Assembly: GCA_025618425.1 (NCBI GenBank)
Contig: CM046850.1
Location: 6,979,925 to 7,043,924, forward strand
Length of the DNA stretch: 64,000 nucleotides
DNA from: Heliocidaris tuberculata
Taxonomy: Eukaryota; Echinodermata; Echinoidea; Camarodonta; Echinometridae
Direction of reading: 5' to 3'
Shown: positions 13,098 to 23,367 of the stretch, piece by piece
How positions within the stretch are numbered: the first letter of the stretch is position 1
How the letters are laid out: each line of letters opens with the position of its first letter
Position numbers and translations under genes: made by a program
The notes under the pieces: generated by a model
Database searches by the model: none
What the model saw: only the letters and a program-made list of their open reading frames with translations
What the model was told of the DNA's origin: nothing

Positions 13098-13378
13098 GGG
13101 ACGGATCTAGCTTTTTTTCCAAGGGGGGGGGGGTTGAGGGGCTGAGCTGGGTATTGCGAGGGAGCGTAGCGACCGAGCCCGAGCGAGCGAAGCGAGCGAG
13201 AGGGGAGGGTGTGGGAGATTTTTCATTTTTAGGGTTGCCAGCTTGCGATTTTAAGCATACTTGCATGCTCTATTTTTTCTCTTTTTTGTTTTCCTATGCA
13301 CATTAAATGTTTACTTGGCAGCCCAAGGGGGGGGGGGGGTAAACCCCCTAAACCCCCCCCCCCCGTAGATCCGCCACT
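13098..13378. mobile_element. MITE-like insertion with GACGGATCTAG / GTAGATCCGCC ends
   Basis: The ends are imperfect inverted copies (CAGGGACGGATCTAG and GTAGATCCGCCACTG). The gene B flank lacks this block: about 48842-48890 runs directly from CCACCCCACTCTC to TTTTGATTTCTTT. It contains a GAGCGAGCGAAGCGAGCGAG tract and long G and C runs. The target duplication could not be resolved in the CTTCT-rich flank. Confidence 0.6.
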
Positions 13379-13439
13379 GCTTCTTCTTCTTCATCACTCT
13401 TGATTTCTCTTTCTTTCGCCCTGTCCCTCTTTCTATATA

Positions 13440-13745
13440 ATGTTTTATTACCTTCTAAATTTCCCCTTTTTACCCCCCCCCCCTCTCTCCTCCTCTCTTC
13501 ATTTACTCAATTCTCTCTCCTTTCATAATTATGGTCTCCTCTTCTCTCTCTCTCTCGTGCTCTCCCAATTATGTTTTAGTATGTTTTTCTCTGTGACTCT
13601 CTCCCCATGTATATCTGTCCCTCATTATGTTCTAGCACTCTCCCCTCCCCCTCCCTATCTGCCCCCTTCTCCCCCCTCTCTCTATTTCTATTTCTATTTC
13701 TATTTCTCTCTCGCGCGCGCTCTCTATCTTTCCTTCTCTTGAAAT
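13440..13745 (+). repeat. CT-rich low-complexity tract
   Basis: C/T-rich sequence with (CT)n, TTTCTA repeats and CGCG. The equivalent region after gene B (about 49080-49360) is also CT-rich, so the tract is older than the duplication. Open frames here are low-complexity artefacts. Confidence 0.85.
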
Positions 13746-14039
13746 CTTTCGAAGACACACGAAGTTCAATTTCATATTCGTTTTTATTAACAATATTTGT
13801 ATATTTAATGTTCGTGCAAGCAAGATTTCATAAACAAACAAATACTAGTAATCTTCAAAATGTCTATGGAACATTTTGGAAACAATACCACAATTTGACT
13901 AACAATAAGGACCTATATGGATTTTCCGATATTACCCAAAATAGCAGGTTTTCGCCAATGGCCCAGCCCAGCCCTCCAAAAGTCGCTCAGTGGGGCGGGG
14001 GTTATGGGGTCCAGTTCCCCTCTCCATAATTCTCTGACA

Positions 14040-14200
14040 AGGAAAAAAAAAAAAAAAAAAAAAAAAAAAGGTTTTCTGGTCCAAAAAAAGGGGGGGGGGC
14101 ACAATCGCAAATAGCGGGGGCACAATGCATTGTTTTCCCTCAAAAGGGGGGGGGGTACGGGCCGGGATTGCCCCCCCCCCTAAATCCGCCACTGTGATCA
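14040..14200. repeat. A-run / G-run repeat ending in ATCCGCCACTG
   Basis: A long A run, then GGTTTTCTGGTCC, G-rich stretches, GGGGGCACAATGC and a terminal TAAATCCGCCACTG. The same terminal motif ends the 13098-13378 insertion. The block is absent from the gene B flank, where 49728 resumes at GAACATTGGTATTTTAAATA. The left boundary was not resolved. Confidence 0.5.
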
Positions 14201-14630
14201 ATTGGAACATTCAATATAAAGGCTAAAGAGGCTTCTTTAAAAAAAAAAGATAATGTATCTCTTCCTATTACAACAACATCTGGAGACACGATGTGAGTAT
14301 GCTTTTTTTGGCGATGGTTGATATTGGTCCTGAATTACCAAAGTCAACAAACAATTGATAGAATATTGCACAATGAGCATTGGTATTTTTAATACCTAAA
14401 TAAAACAAACACTATTCTTCGTGGATTAAAGAGTTCTAAATATGCCTAAAAGTGGTACCGTCATGACCGTTGACAAAAAGTGATCCAAAAAGTCGCAAAG
14501 TCTATTCAATTCAGTCATTCCAGTGAAGTAAGCATCTGCATTGCGCGTACACTTCGCGCAAACTTTGAAACGCCCGGTCATTGCATTTCCACTCGCATTG
14601 ATGACGTCATTATGAGTGCAGGAAATGCAC

Positions 14631-14986
14631 TATACCAAATGCACTATACCTGCACTCCGGCAAGTGCAGGGGGTGTTTCATAAAGCTGTTCGTAAAGTTA
14701 CGCATGACTTTACGAACGACTTGAATATGAAGTGCCAGGTAGGATGCCCAAAGTTTTTCCTGATGTTTTAACAAAGTGTGACTGTATCTCCAATAACCTC
14801 AATTAAATTATTGCAAAAAATATATATACTTTGCATTAAAAATGTTTGTTATAATAAGAATGTTAATCCACATCTGCACAGTTAAACTTTAGTTGATGCA
14901 GTTAAAAATGACTGAGGATCCCATTTGGCTTGTCATTTACGAACAGCTTTATGAAACACCTCCCAGGTATAGTGCATTTTGGTATA
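14631..14986. mobile_element. Nested palindromic MITEs (GGTGTTTCATAAAGCTG ends)
   Basis: The outer arms TATACCAAATGCACTATACC (14631) and GGTATAGTGCATTTTGGTAT (14966) are inverted copies. Between them a second pair, GGTGTTTCATAAAGCTG at 14672 and CAGCTTTATGAAACACC at 14944, with ACGAACAGC-type inner arms, bounds about 295 bases. The structure is a foldback element inserted in another. Its GTTTCAT ends resemble those of the elements at 37737 and 48936. Confidence 0.75.
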
Positions 14987-15220
14987 GAACGTTTTCTGCA
15001 CTCCAATGCAAATGGATGCTACAGTGCAGTCCACTGAATTTCATGTGACCCGATTTAAATCAATCAGATCACAGAACATTCTTGAAAGTTGTATGATATA
15101 TTTCCTTTTTCACACACTGATGAATATTGCACTGCTATTGAAACACAAAATATCTTCTAGAATATAAGGGTGTTCAGTTGATAAAAGACTATTTCAAGCA
15201 GTTGCATTTAAATCGTATCA

Positions 15221-15830
15221 GGACACCTACCTCCTGGACAACCAACCCCCGGATAACCACCCCTAGGATAACCACCCTCTAGGACAACTACCCCCTAGGA
15301 CAACTACCCCCTAGGGCAACCACCCCCTAGGACGACTACCCCCCGGGACAATTACCCTCTAGGGTGGTTACCCCCCGACCAACTACCCCCTAGGACAACC
15401 ACCATCTAGGACAACTACCCCGTGGACAACTACCCCCCGAACAACTACCCCCGAGACAACTACCCTCTAGGACAACTACCCTCTAGGACAACTACCCCCC
15501 GGACAACTACCCCCCAGACAGCTACCCCAAGGACAGCTACCCCCCCCCCCCCCAGACAACTGCCCCCCCCCGGACAACTACCCCCCAGACAACTACCCTC
15601 TAGGACAACCACCCTCTAGGAAAACTACCCCCTGGACAACTACCCCCTAGGACAACCACCCTCTAGGACAACTTCCCCAGATAACTACCCCCTAGGACAA
15701 CCACCCTCTAGGACAACTACCCCCGTACAACTACCCCCGTACAACTACCCCATGGACAACTATCCCCCCCCCCCGACAACTACCCCCTAGGACAACCACC
15801 CTCTAGGCAAAGTACCCCAAAAACAAATAT
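15221..15830 (+). repeat. ACAACTACCCCCTAGG minisatellite
   Basis: About 35 tandem units of 14-18 bases, consensus close to GGACAACTACCCCCTA, with variants ACCACCCTCTAGG and CCCCGG. It forms the expanded left arm of the foldback element; the right arm (18018-18090) has only about five units. It is not a CRISPR: there are no spacers and the units are contiguous. Confidence 0.92.
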
Positions 15831-17897
15831 TCCAGCCGTTTGTCACCACCCCTCCCCCCCCCCCCCCCACTCCCTCACGCACTCTACAATTATGCAACTC
15901 CTTACAAAGCTACCAAACAATCGAGTATTAAAGGAAACTAGCATTGTGGTTGGTCGATTTAAAAAATAGTATGGGGTATACAATCAAAGAGGGATGAGAA
16001 AGCAACCGAGATCACGGTGTTCGGAAATTTATGCCTTTTCACCATCAAGAATTTTTTAAATACTAATAAAACATTTATTCCATCAAAAACGCTATCATAA
16101 TCACGGAGAGAATAATCAGATCTTCACACTTTTCAGACACTTAAGATTATTATGAAAGAACACAATTTTGACAAGCTCATTTCATTGGCATTTGGGGCAG
16201 GGGCACTGTGCCCCCTATTTTTTGAAGAAAAAAAAAATTGGGGCAAAGTTCTGGCAAATTTCGGCAAAAATTTCAATAAATTTGGGCAAAATGCGACAAA
16301 ATCCTGTATTAAAATGCCTGACACTAAGAAAAAATTGGGGAAATTAACTGAAAAAGAAAGAAAATCATATTTACACACAACATGATTTCCCGGAATTAAT
16401 GTTTTTTTGTATGTTTCACTTTGTGTGTATTATTTCAGTAACTATTATTATCAAGAGGAATCAAAAGACATATTTGTTGGTATTGTAATAATCTTGGATA
16501 GCTCTGCGCATACAGCAGTTTTAATTGATTAAATGTGCTATACAAGTGACAGTTATAATTATCATTTGGGGCCATAGATTCTGTCTGAATTTTACTCGCA
16601 GACCGTTGTAGATTGTTATTTTAAGTTCGCCTTTTTAGTAGGAAACACGGCAAGATATTGGATTTATTATTCGTGAAAATGCATAGGCCTACTTATACTT
16701 ACTCAAACCCTTGGTTGTAACCCCCAAATTTCCAGAAGATCTTACTGTGGGAGAACAACCTTTTATACCCTTCCCAGTTGGTATTTAATATTGAATATAT
16801 CATAGAAATTCTCGGAACGTTACCTTTGAAAAAAAAAAATCACATAATTTCCCCCCCAAATTTGATGGAAAAATTCAACAGTACAATGCGCCATCAAACA
16901 CCGAATTTAAACACCCAACTTTTAAACAAAAATGCAATACCAGGGAAAATCTCCCCCCCCCCCTCCCTCAGTCCGAGTCCGAGTCCCGATAGGAACATCT
17001 TAAATTGCAATTTTGTTTTACTTCACATTATCTATATTATGATACATGCCTTACTGTGAACTCTCTATAACATAAATAGTTTCTGGTTCATTGAAAACTT
17101 CAATTTGTCAGAGAATTTAGTTTATTGTAACATTTCTTAGTACGAATGCGGACAACTATATTTAAAGGCTTGCTCACAAATGAGTGATTTGTCGCCGTGA
17201 CATGTCGCTTGGTGCTTAAGAAGATTAACTTCAGTAAGATTTCTAGCTATTAATACTAAAAATTCTGACAGAATGTAAGAAAATAGTTGACTGTATTATT
17301 TCTGTGGTACCTCAAAAATGAAAAGATACACAAATTAACATTTGTTCATTTCAAATGCCTGTAATTTTATCTTTAAAAAAAAACAAAATTTATAAATTGC
17401 TGACTTTGACTTTTAGCCACATTTGACTTTTTGCCACAGGCACATAGGTTGCATGTAAAAAGATCAAAACTGTATAGTTCATAATACTGGCTTGAAATAC
17501 AAGTGGAATAGTAATCTGTTTGAGATTGCATATTGCAAGAGATCCCAGCTAGGCTTGGGTCTATGGGGAAACGTGTGTTATAGATTAATCCATCTCCAAA
17601 TGGTTAATATCAATTTCAATACTTACCTGTGTCATACGTGTAAAACGAGTGTATACGAGCATAAAACAACTAATCTTAACGTCTATTTGGGCACATTCTC
17701 GTACGGTTACGGCGATCGATGTTAAGTTCATGTTCAAAATACCGCTCAATCGAGCAAGGTGCGCGAAAATAGCGGGGGGTTTTGCGTGCCCTGGGGTAAT
17801 TTTTGAGCTAAAATTAAAAGCGGAAAACGGAAAAAAATTACCGGTCTCGTTGCCGGTCTCGGCCCGATTTTCGCCCGAGTCACGAGTCACCATTGGT

Positions 17898-18006
17898 CGA
17901 GTCCGAGTCCGAGACCGAGTCCTTGTGGCTCGAGTCCGAGTCCGAGTCCGAGTCCCGAGAAATAGGGACTCGAGACAGGTCTCGAGTCCGAGTCCGGACT
18001 CGAGTC
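17898..18006 (+). repeat. GAGTCC hexamer array
   Basis: Repeats of GAGTCC with GAGACC variants, flanked by CTCGAGTC. A short piece with the same motif (CAGTCCGAGTCCGAGTCCCG) occurs at about 16970 inside the same element. It creates a spurious 206-residue open frame. Confidence 0.88.
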
Positions 18007-18319
18007 CTACAGCACTGGTAGTTGTCCTAGAGGGTGGTCATCCTAGGGGTGGTTATCCGGGGGTGGTTGTCCAGGGGGGTAGGTGTCCTAGAACCCATTT
18101 AAATACGCCATGTTGTCCACGAACTGAAAACGAGATGGCTAAAGTATACCATTTGTCAGAATTAAAAAAACCGGTCACCCTGGGCAGCAGGTTTCAAATT
18201 TGCTTACGACACACATACACACAAAAGAAAAATTATAGCTCATTTTTAGAGGCATCATTATGTCTATAAAAAAAAGAAAGAACAAAAACCCCAATAAAAT
18301 CTATGCAAGCATGTAGTTT

Positions 18320-19100
18320 AAAGCTTAGTCACACCCGGTCTCCTTGCGGGTGGTCTGCGACAATCGGATTCAGCAGAAAATCTTTGCGTCGGACGCTTGG
18401 TTCTGCACGTTTTTTTCCAAGCACGTAGGACTCACTAGGAACACGCAGGACACGCGAGTGAGGGTGTTGGACGTGTCCAGCAATCTCTGCGTTTGGCTAC
18501 CTGTTATCATGAACGCACGTGACACGCGCAGCCATCGTACTTCAAACGGTTCCATGACCTTTGCTCCTGCGACAATTGCTCCGGTCTAACTTTGCCAAGT
18601 TAATCCTAAACCTAAACCTAAAACTAACCCTAACCCTAACCCTAATCCTAATCTGCACATTGTCCTTAACAAAAAACCAAATCATGACCTTGACCTTAAC
18701 CTTTGACCTTTCGAGATATAAACGGAGGAGCAAATGTCGCAGTAGCAAATGTCGTGTCACCACTTCAAACACGTATTTCATGCGACCACGCAAGGGCTCC
18801 TTGCGGAGGTCTCATGAAGCCCATGGCTCCATACGAAGCCGTGACATGTCGCGCATGGATTACTTGCACGTCGGTTGCACGGTACCTGTGAGGGGCTGTA
18901 CGTTCGCCTCAAGAGTTCTTACAGGTAATCATGGTAAGAGGGATATGTTAATGAGAAAGGTGCAAGACGCCCAAGAGAGGTGCACGACCGGTTGTGACCA
19001 TGACAAACGAAACCTATCGCAGCTGTGGACACGCACGTGCAAAAACACGCACGATCAATTGTGACCATAGCATTACTTTGCACTGAGACATACCATACAC
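18320..19100. other. GC-richer unannotated block
   Basis: Relative to its AT-rich surroundings this stretch is rich in CGTG/CACG (ACGTGTCC, GCACGTGACACGCG, GGACACGCACGTGC) and in paired CTCCTTGCGG motifs (18340 and 18800). No convincing reading frame or complete terminal repeats were found. It probably represents decayed transposon sequence around the telomere-like repeat. Confidence 0.35.
18541..18770. repeat. GACAATTGCTCC repeat with telomere-like tract
   Basis: GCGACAATTGCTCCGG is followed by degenerate CCTAAACCTAAAACTAACCC units and perfect CTAACCCTAACCCTAACCC (18602-18652), then CGGAGGAGCAAATGTCG. Related arrangements occur at 27435-27650 and 51225-51400. The tract is probably a component of a dispersed repeat rather than a former chromosome end. 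Confidence 0.65.
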
Positions 19101-22100
19101 GATATGCAAAGGCGGCTGGCATAGAAAAAGCGGGGATTCCCCAACTCGATGTAAACAGCCTAGCCGTGCTCTGCGAGCATCATTACATTGCAAGCATTTC
19201 GCAATAAGTGGAAATTTCCCAACCCTCCACATTCAATGTTTGAGAATAGGCCTACGACCTCATCTGTTGTGAGTCGATTTTGTACTATCATAGAAATGTT
19301 TTGCTGTATCGAAATAAGTGGATATAAATAGACCGTGAAAGCAAGCACAAAACTTGACTGCGACAATGACTTTCTAACGAAGTTAAGACTGGTGAGATTT
19401 GTAAACTTATATTTCATATATTATATATATGATATATATATATATTTGTTTTGATTGTGTGTTGTTGAAATACCATGAATGTCTACTCTAAGCCAAACGA
19501 TTTGTGATGCATTTTCAAACGTAAGCCATTGAGCTGAGGTTTGTTGCAACGAGTGCTTTTAGCTACCGTCAGTTTAAGCTTTTACGTCCAAATCTTGTGA
19601 GCATAGATAATGCAGAATATTAGGGTAAAGTGGACAAGCGCCCCATGGCCATTAGTGGCTTTTCCCCAAAATATACAAGGCGTGGGGGGGGGGGGGGGGA
19701 GGCGAATACCCGAGATCGAAGGGGGAGGGGTGGAGTAACGTAATTTAGCAACCCCTCGTACTGTAGACCAACTGCAAATTGTACTTTGTACTGCTTTTCT
19801 GTTGGGGGGGGGGGGGGATAGCGGGGATATATGCTGCCTTTACCCTTACCCTCCTGGATACGCCACTTATGGAGAAATTTCCCTACTTACGTTGTAACTT
19901 AGTTACAAATATTATCTTCATTCATTACCTATAGCATAATGAGGTAACTTTACCCTCCCATGATATTCTCAAATCTTTAAGTATATTCTTTCTATTCTTT
20001 CTTTGATTAATTTTGTATAAACTGAGATAATTTTGTAAATGCTACACTGTAAAAAATAACTGTAAAACTACAGGTTTTTTAGCCCTTAAAATATTATTGC
20101 CGTTATTTCAATTTTACAGTCTTTTCCTGTAAAACAACAGCAAGTTTGTTGGTTTACCGCAAATCAGCATATATTTACAAAATTTTATTGTAAATTTACA
20201 TAATTTTATTGTAAATATATGCTGATTTCCGGTTAAAGAAAACTGTGGGAAACGGGCATTCCCGGCATCCTGACTGCCAGGAAATTCCCGTGAAAAAACG
20301 GCAAATATTTTTACAGTGTAATTATAAATCGTTATATGCACTTTGATCAGTGTAAAAATCATCGCAATTCGTCTTTGCCGCAATGATGTTTTGTTTTTTT
20401 AAATCAATAAACCATTAATTTATATTTCTCTCTATCTACCTATCTATTTGTATATGATGCAATATTTCATTTATTCTTCTTGAAATCTTCTCAAGTATGT
20501 AAGGTGACCCTTGATGTTGATATTGGTGATGAGTTTGGTGGAAGCGGGAAGGTGAAAGTATGTTTGCCTGGGTGCATATATTTATTCTAGGACCAAACTC
20601 GCAATCATTTTTCTTTTAGAAACAGAAGATGTATTTTGAACTCTATAATTATGCCGCAATTTTATCCTGCAGAACAAATTTCTTTTCTCTCTTAACACAT
20701 AGCCCGCTATTGTCGACCATTGTCACTTCCGGGCTCATGCTTCTGTCGACGATCGTCGAGAGAAATCACGGACAAAAGATGAAGCGCTAATACAATAGAA
20801 TGGGCGCACGCGTGCTTTATTCCTGTGTATTAATGCGTTGTACACACAGCTTTCGTTCCATCGCGTTTTCGATATTTGCTTACATTCGCTTTTTTCAAGT
20901 AAATGATGATTTTTTTATGCGTTTTCTGTTGCGAAATATTTTGGAAAGAGATGTCTATGGGGGAATCTGAGAGCCCTGTTAGAATTTGTCATCCTAACGT
21001 TTATGCCAATATGTCTTACTATACATGCTATATGTGCAAAATAATATAACAAGTTAAACATCACTAGAAAGCCAAGACTGGACTCTAAAACTTTGCTGTA
21101 CATTATTTTCCCGTAAAATGCACCAGTAAGAAGTAATTGAAGAGTAAAGAACACCCATGCATTTAAGTACTGGTTCATCACATCACCCTTTAAAATAATC
21201 CAGCAGCCGTGGGTTTCATAATGCACAGGGCAAAGAGTTAATAGATTGTTTTTCTTTGGAAATTCCCAGTTTTTTGTTATTTCCAGATATATCAACATAA
21301 ATCAAATTTGTATTGTACGTACAGGAACTATTTCATCTGTTAGATATTCATGATTAAGTGAAACAGCCTGTCAAAACTTATATCTAAAAATTAACACGTG
21401 ATTTCTCCAAAATGCTGGGGTTGTAAGGATTTTGTCACTGTGTATTACTTCAAAATCTGTTAAGTTATAAAATGATTCGATATGATTGTATTTGTTCATA
21501 CCAGTAACACGAGAGTATAGACTACATTACAATAATAACAACAATGTAAAAACGTTGTAGATCTTGACAAAACAAGGAAAATAAGTTTAGATTAAAACCA
21601 GAAAAAGGCACAAGTGCTAGTCATGTCCGGCGCGGGTTAAAGAGTTGCATGCGATAATGTAAGTTATTTTTCTATGTAAATATCCAAATAAAACTCTGAC
21701 TTAAAAGTAAGTAATCTTAACACTTTTATCAACCTAAATGTTGTATAAATGGGGGGGGGGGGGGAATGGTTTACGATGTTAACAAAAAGATATAAGATTT
21801 CATCTGTTACAATACCAAACCGGTTCTAACTAAAACTAGGTCGTCAAACAGAACCGAACTTGATTTTTTTTTTTTTTGTAATTAATGATTATGTATCCTT
21901 TAATAAAAACTCCGTTACTAAATTACGAAATTCAGATTTGTATTTTCTACTCTTATAGGGAGTCTATACAATTTCTACCTACAAATTAGAATTTACCCTG
22001 GGTCGTTTTAAAATGAGAAAAATGCAATCGCCTGCCTACCCTTCGTCTCGTTGAATAACTTTGATGTATGATTTTGCAATAATTGCTAACTTTGATAAAG

Positions 22101-22239
22101 TAGTCATAAAAGTAAATTTTTGCTTCAAATGGAGTTATATGCAAATGACTTCATTGTCTTTAGATTATGGAAAATGGAGCAACATGTAGTATATTTTGTA
22201 AATGAATCAAAATTTGGAAATTTATTTTTATTTCTTTAG
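19100..22239. other. Upstream region of gene B
   Basis: AT-rich, with one MITE (20045-20318), long G runs (19686, 19806, 21751) and a CGTGCGCC-rich patch (20800-20860). I see no exon that would supply a canonical HERC first blade (CWG...GQLG). If gene B has a separate 5' noncoding or coding first exon it is probably here, but it was not identified. No TATA or initiator can be assigned. Confidence 0.45.
20045..20318. mobile_element. MITE with CACTGTAAAAA ends
   Basis: Ends CACTGTAAAAAATAA and AATATTTTTACAGTG are inverted, flanked by TA on both sides (20043-20044, 20319-20320). The core folds again: AATCAGCATATATTTACAA (20163) is the inverse of TTGTAAATATATGCTGATT (20209). It carries no coding capacity. 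The superfamily is uncertain; the CACTG start alone does not make it CACTA. Confidence 0.7.
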
Positions 22240-22440
22240 CCATTTTCCAAAATATTCCTAGAAAGAAGAAAATGGCATCATCGGAGAATGATGATGTTGC
22301 CATGGTGATCAAAAGAGCATCATTCACATGGACCCCGATTGTTGATGCATGCAGTAACACAGAGAGCATCGCTCTAGTGACATTCGACTGGTGTGTCTAC
22401 ACATGTGACCTGTCAGATTCTGTCGGACATCAAAAATACG
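22240..22440 (+). CDS. HERC4: Gene B exon 1 (possible start; degenerate RCC1 blade)
   Basis: A strong acceptor (TTTTTATTTCTTTAG) precedes 22240; donor AATACG|GTACCA, phase 1, matches exon 2. [20 protein letters not shown] and [12 protein letters not shown] align with the RCC1 blade that in HERC4 reads DVGCGLRHTVFVLDDGTVYTCG...GQLGH, with the glycines largely lost. ATG at 22272 (GAAAATGG context) is used as start because total length and frame fit. The preceding in-frame [10 protein letters not shown] would be coding if an earlier exon exists. Confidence 0.65.
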
Positions 22441-22916
22441 GTACCATAACTATAATTGATAAGATGTGTAGGAAGTAATAATGTCTGAAATATAAGATAA
22501 TAGTTATATTTATGATTAGTATTCTGCGTATTTCAAACTGCTGTTTTATAAGAAATAATATTTTACCCATCTGTGCCACCAATGATTTGAGCAATTATTA
22601 TAAATAAACTCTGTAGAGTTGAAAATGGACTTTTTTGAGGGGCATATATTATTGTATGAGGATAAATTTTACATTGATGTTACCTGTTGTTTATATTTAG
22701 GAAGAAGAATGTAGCTCTTCTGAGTCCAAACAAAATGTTCCGAACTTAAACTCTTGGGCAGGATTTGCCTCCCTGGCTACTGTGTTCAGAAAGATTGTGA
22801 CAAGAAAAGGCGTTTATATTTCAGAATTTCCTCAGTTTCGGCTGCATGTTCCTTTAATAAAGAAGTTCAAACTATATGAAAATAATCATTAATTTATTAG
22901 ATGCCTTTACCCCCCC

Positions 22917-22971
<55 letters not shown>

Positions 22972-23336
22972 CATCTCGTTGTATCTCCCCATGTCCATAC
23001 TTATTTCCTCTGTAGCTATACCGATTATGTGTATCTTGCAGGTCTGGAGGGAGCATACTGGATTAAAAGCCAGACAGAACGGTAGAGGAGACAATGAATC
23101 TCCTTGAAATATTCCTCTTCTGATTCTGACTCCATATAGATACATCGAGCATGCATCTGTTGTTAGGGTCAAAGTGGTCTTCCACAGATTCATGCTTTCA
23201 GATATGCATTTTATGAACCTATGACTGATACGATATATTTATCTCCAGAACCTTGATGATCCACCTGTGTGACACACTATCGAATGTTTTCTGGTAATCT
23301 ATCCAGAAAGATATTCTTCTTCTTCTTCTTCTTCTT

Positions 23337-23367
<31 letters not shown>

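Larger units (their letters stand above)
10093..15204. other. 3' flank of gene A, homologous to the 3' flank of gene B
   Basis: No gene recognised. Blocks match 46208-50022 in the same order: the stretch after the stop codon, ACAATTAGCCGA (12730 versus 47512), AAAATAAA-CGAAATTAATATA (12844 versus 48645), GAACAAGACCCA, and TTGAAATC...CATATTC (13740 versus 49360). Differences are transposon insertions in one copy or the other. AATAAA motifs at 11113 and 12846 could serve polyadenylation of gene A; the second is conserved in gene B. Confidence 0.7.
15214..18095. mobile_element. 2.9-kb foldback-like element with minisatellite arm
   Basis: CATTTAAAT flanks both ends (15205-15213 and 18096-18104). 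The left end (GGACACCTACC, then CCTGGACAACCA and GGATAACCACCCCTAGGAT) is the inverse of the right end at 18018-18090. The left arm is expanded into a minisatellite. The inside has no transposase but carries AT-rich sequence and a GAGTCC array. The left flank matches the gene B flank up to its own CATTTAAAT (50022-50030), compatible with a 9-bp target duplication and an empty paralogous site. Confidence 0.6.

Noticed and set aside
15221..15830. CRISPR-like regular repeats
   Set aside because: The units are contiguous and variable without unique spacers, in a eukaryotic context; it is a minisatellite.
17649..18269. Open frame of 206 residues
   Set aside because: It runs through the GAGTCC array and the right arm of the foldback-like element; its Arg/Val/Ser repeats reflect the hexamer.
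18602..18652. Former chromosome end or fusion point
   Set aside because: Only about 50 bases of telomere-like units, associated with a repeat also found at two other loci in the window.
22701..22834. Open segment after TTATATTTAG ([15 protein letters not shown])
   Set aside because: Exons 1 and 2 already join in phase with correct homology; no clear donor or similarity supports this as an exon, though an alternative exon cannot be excluded.
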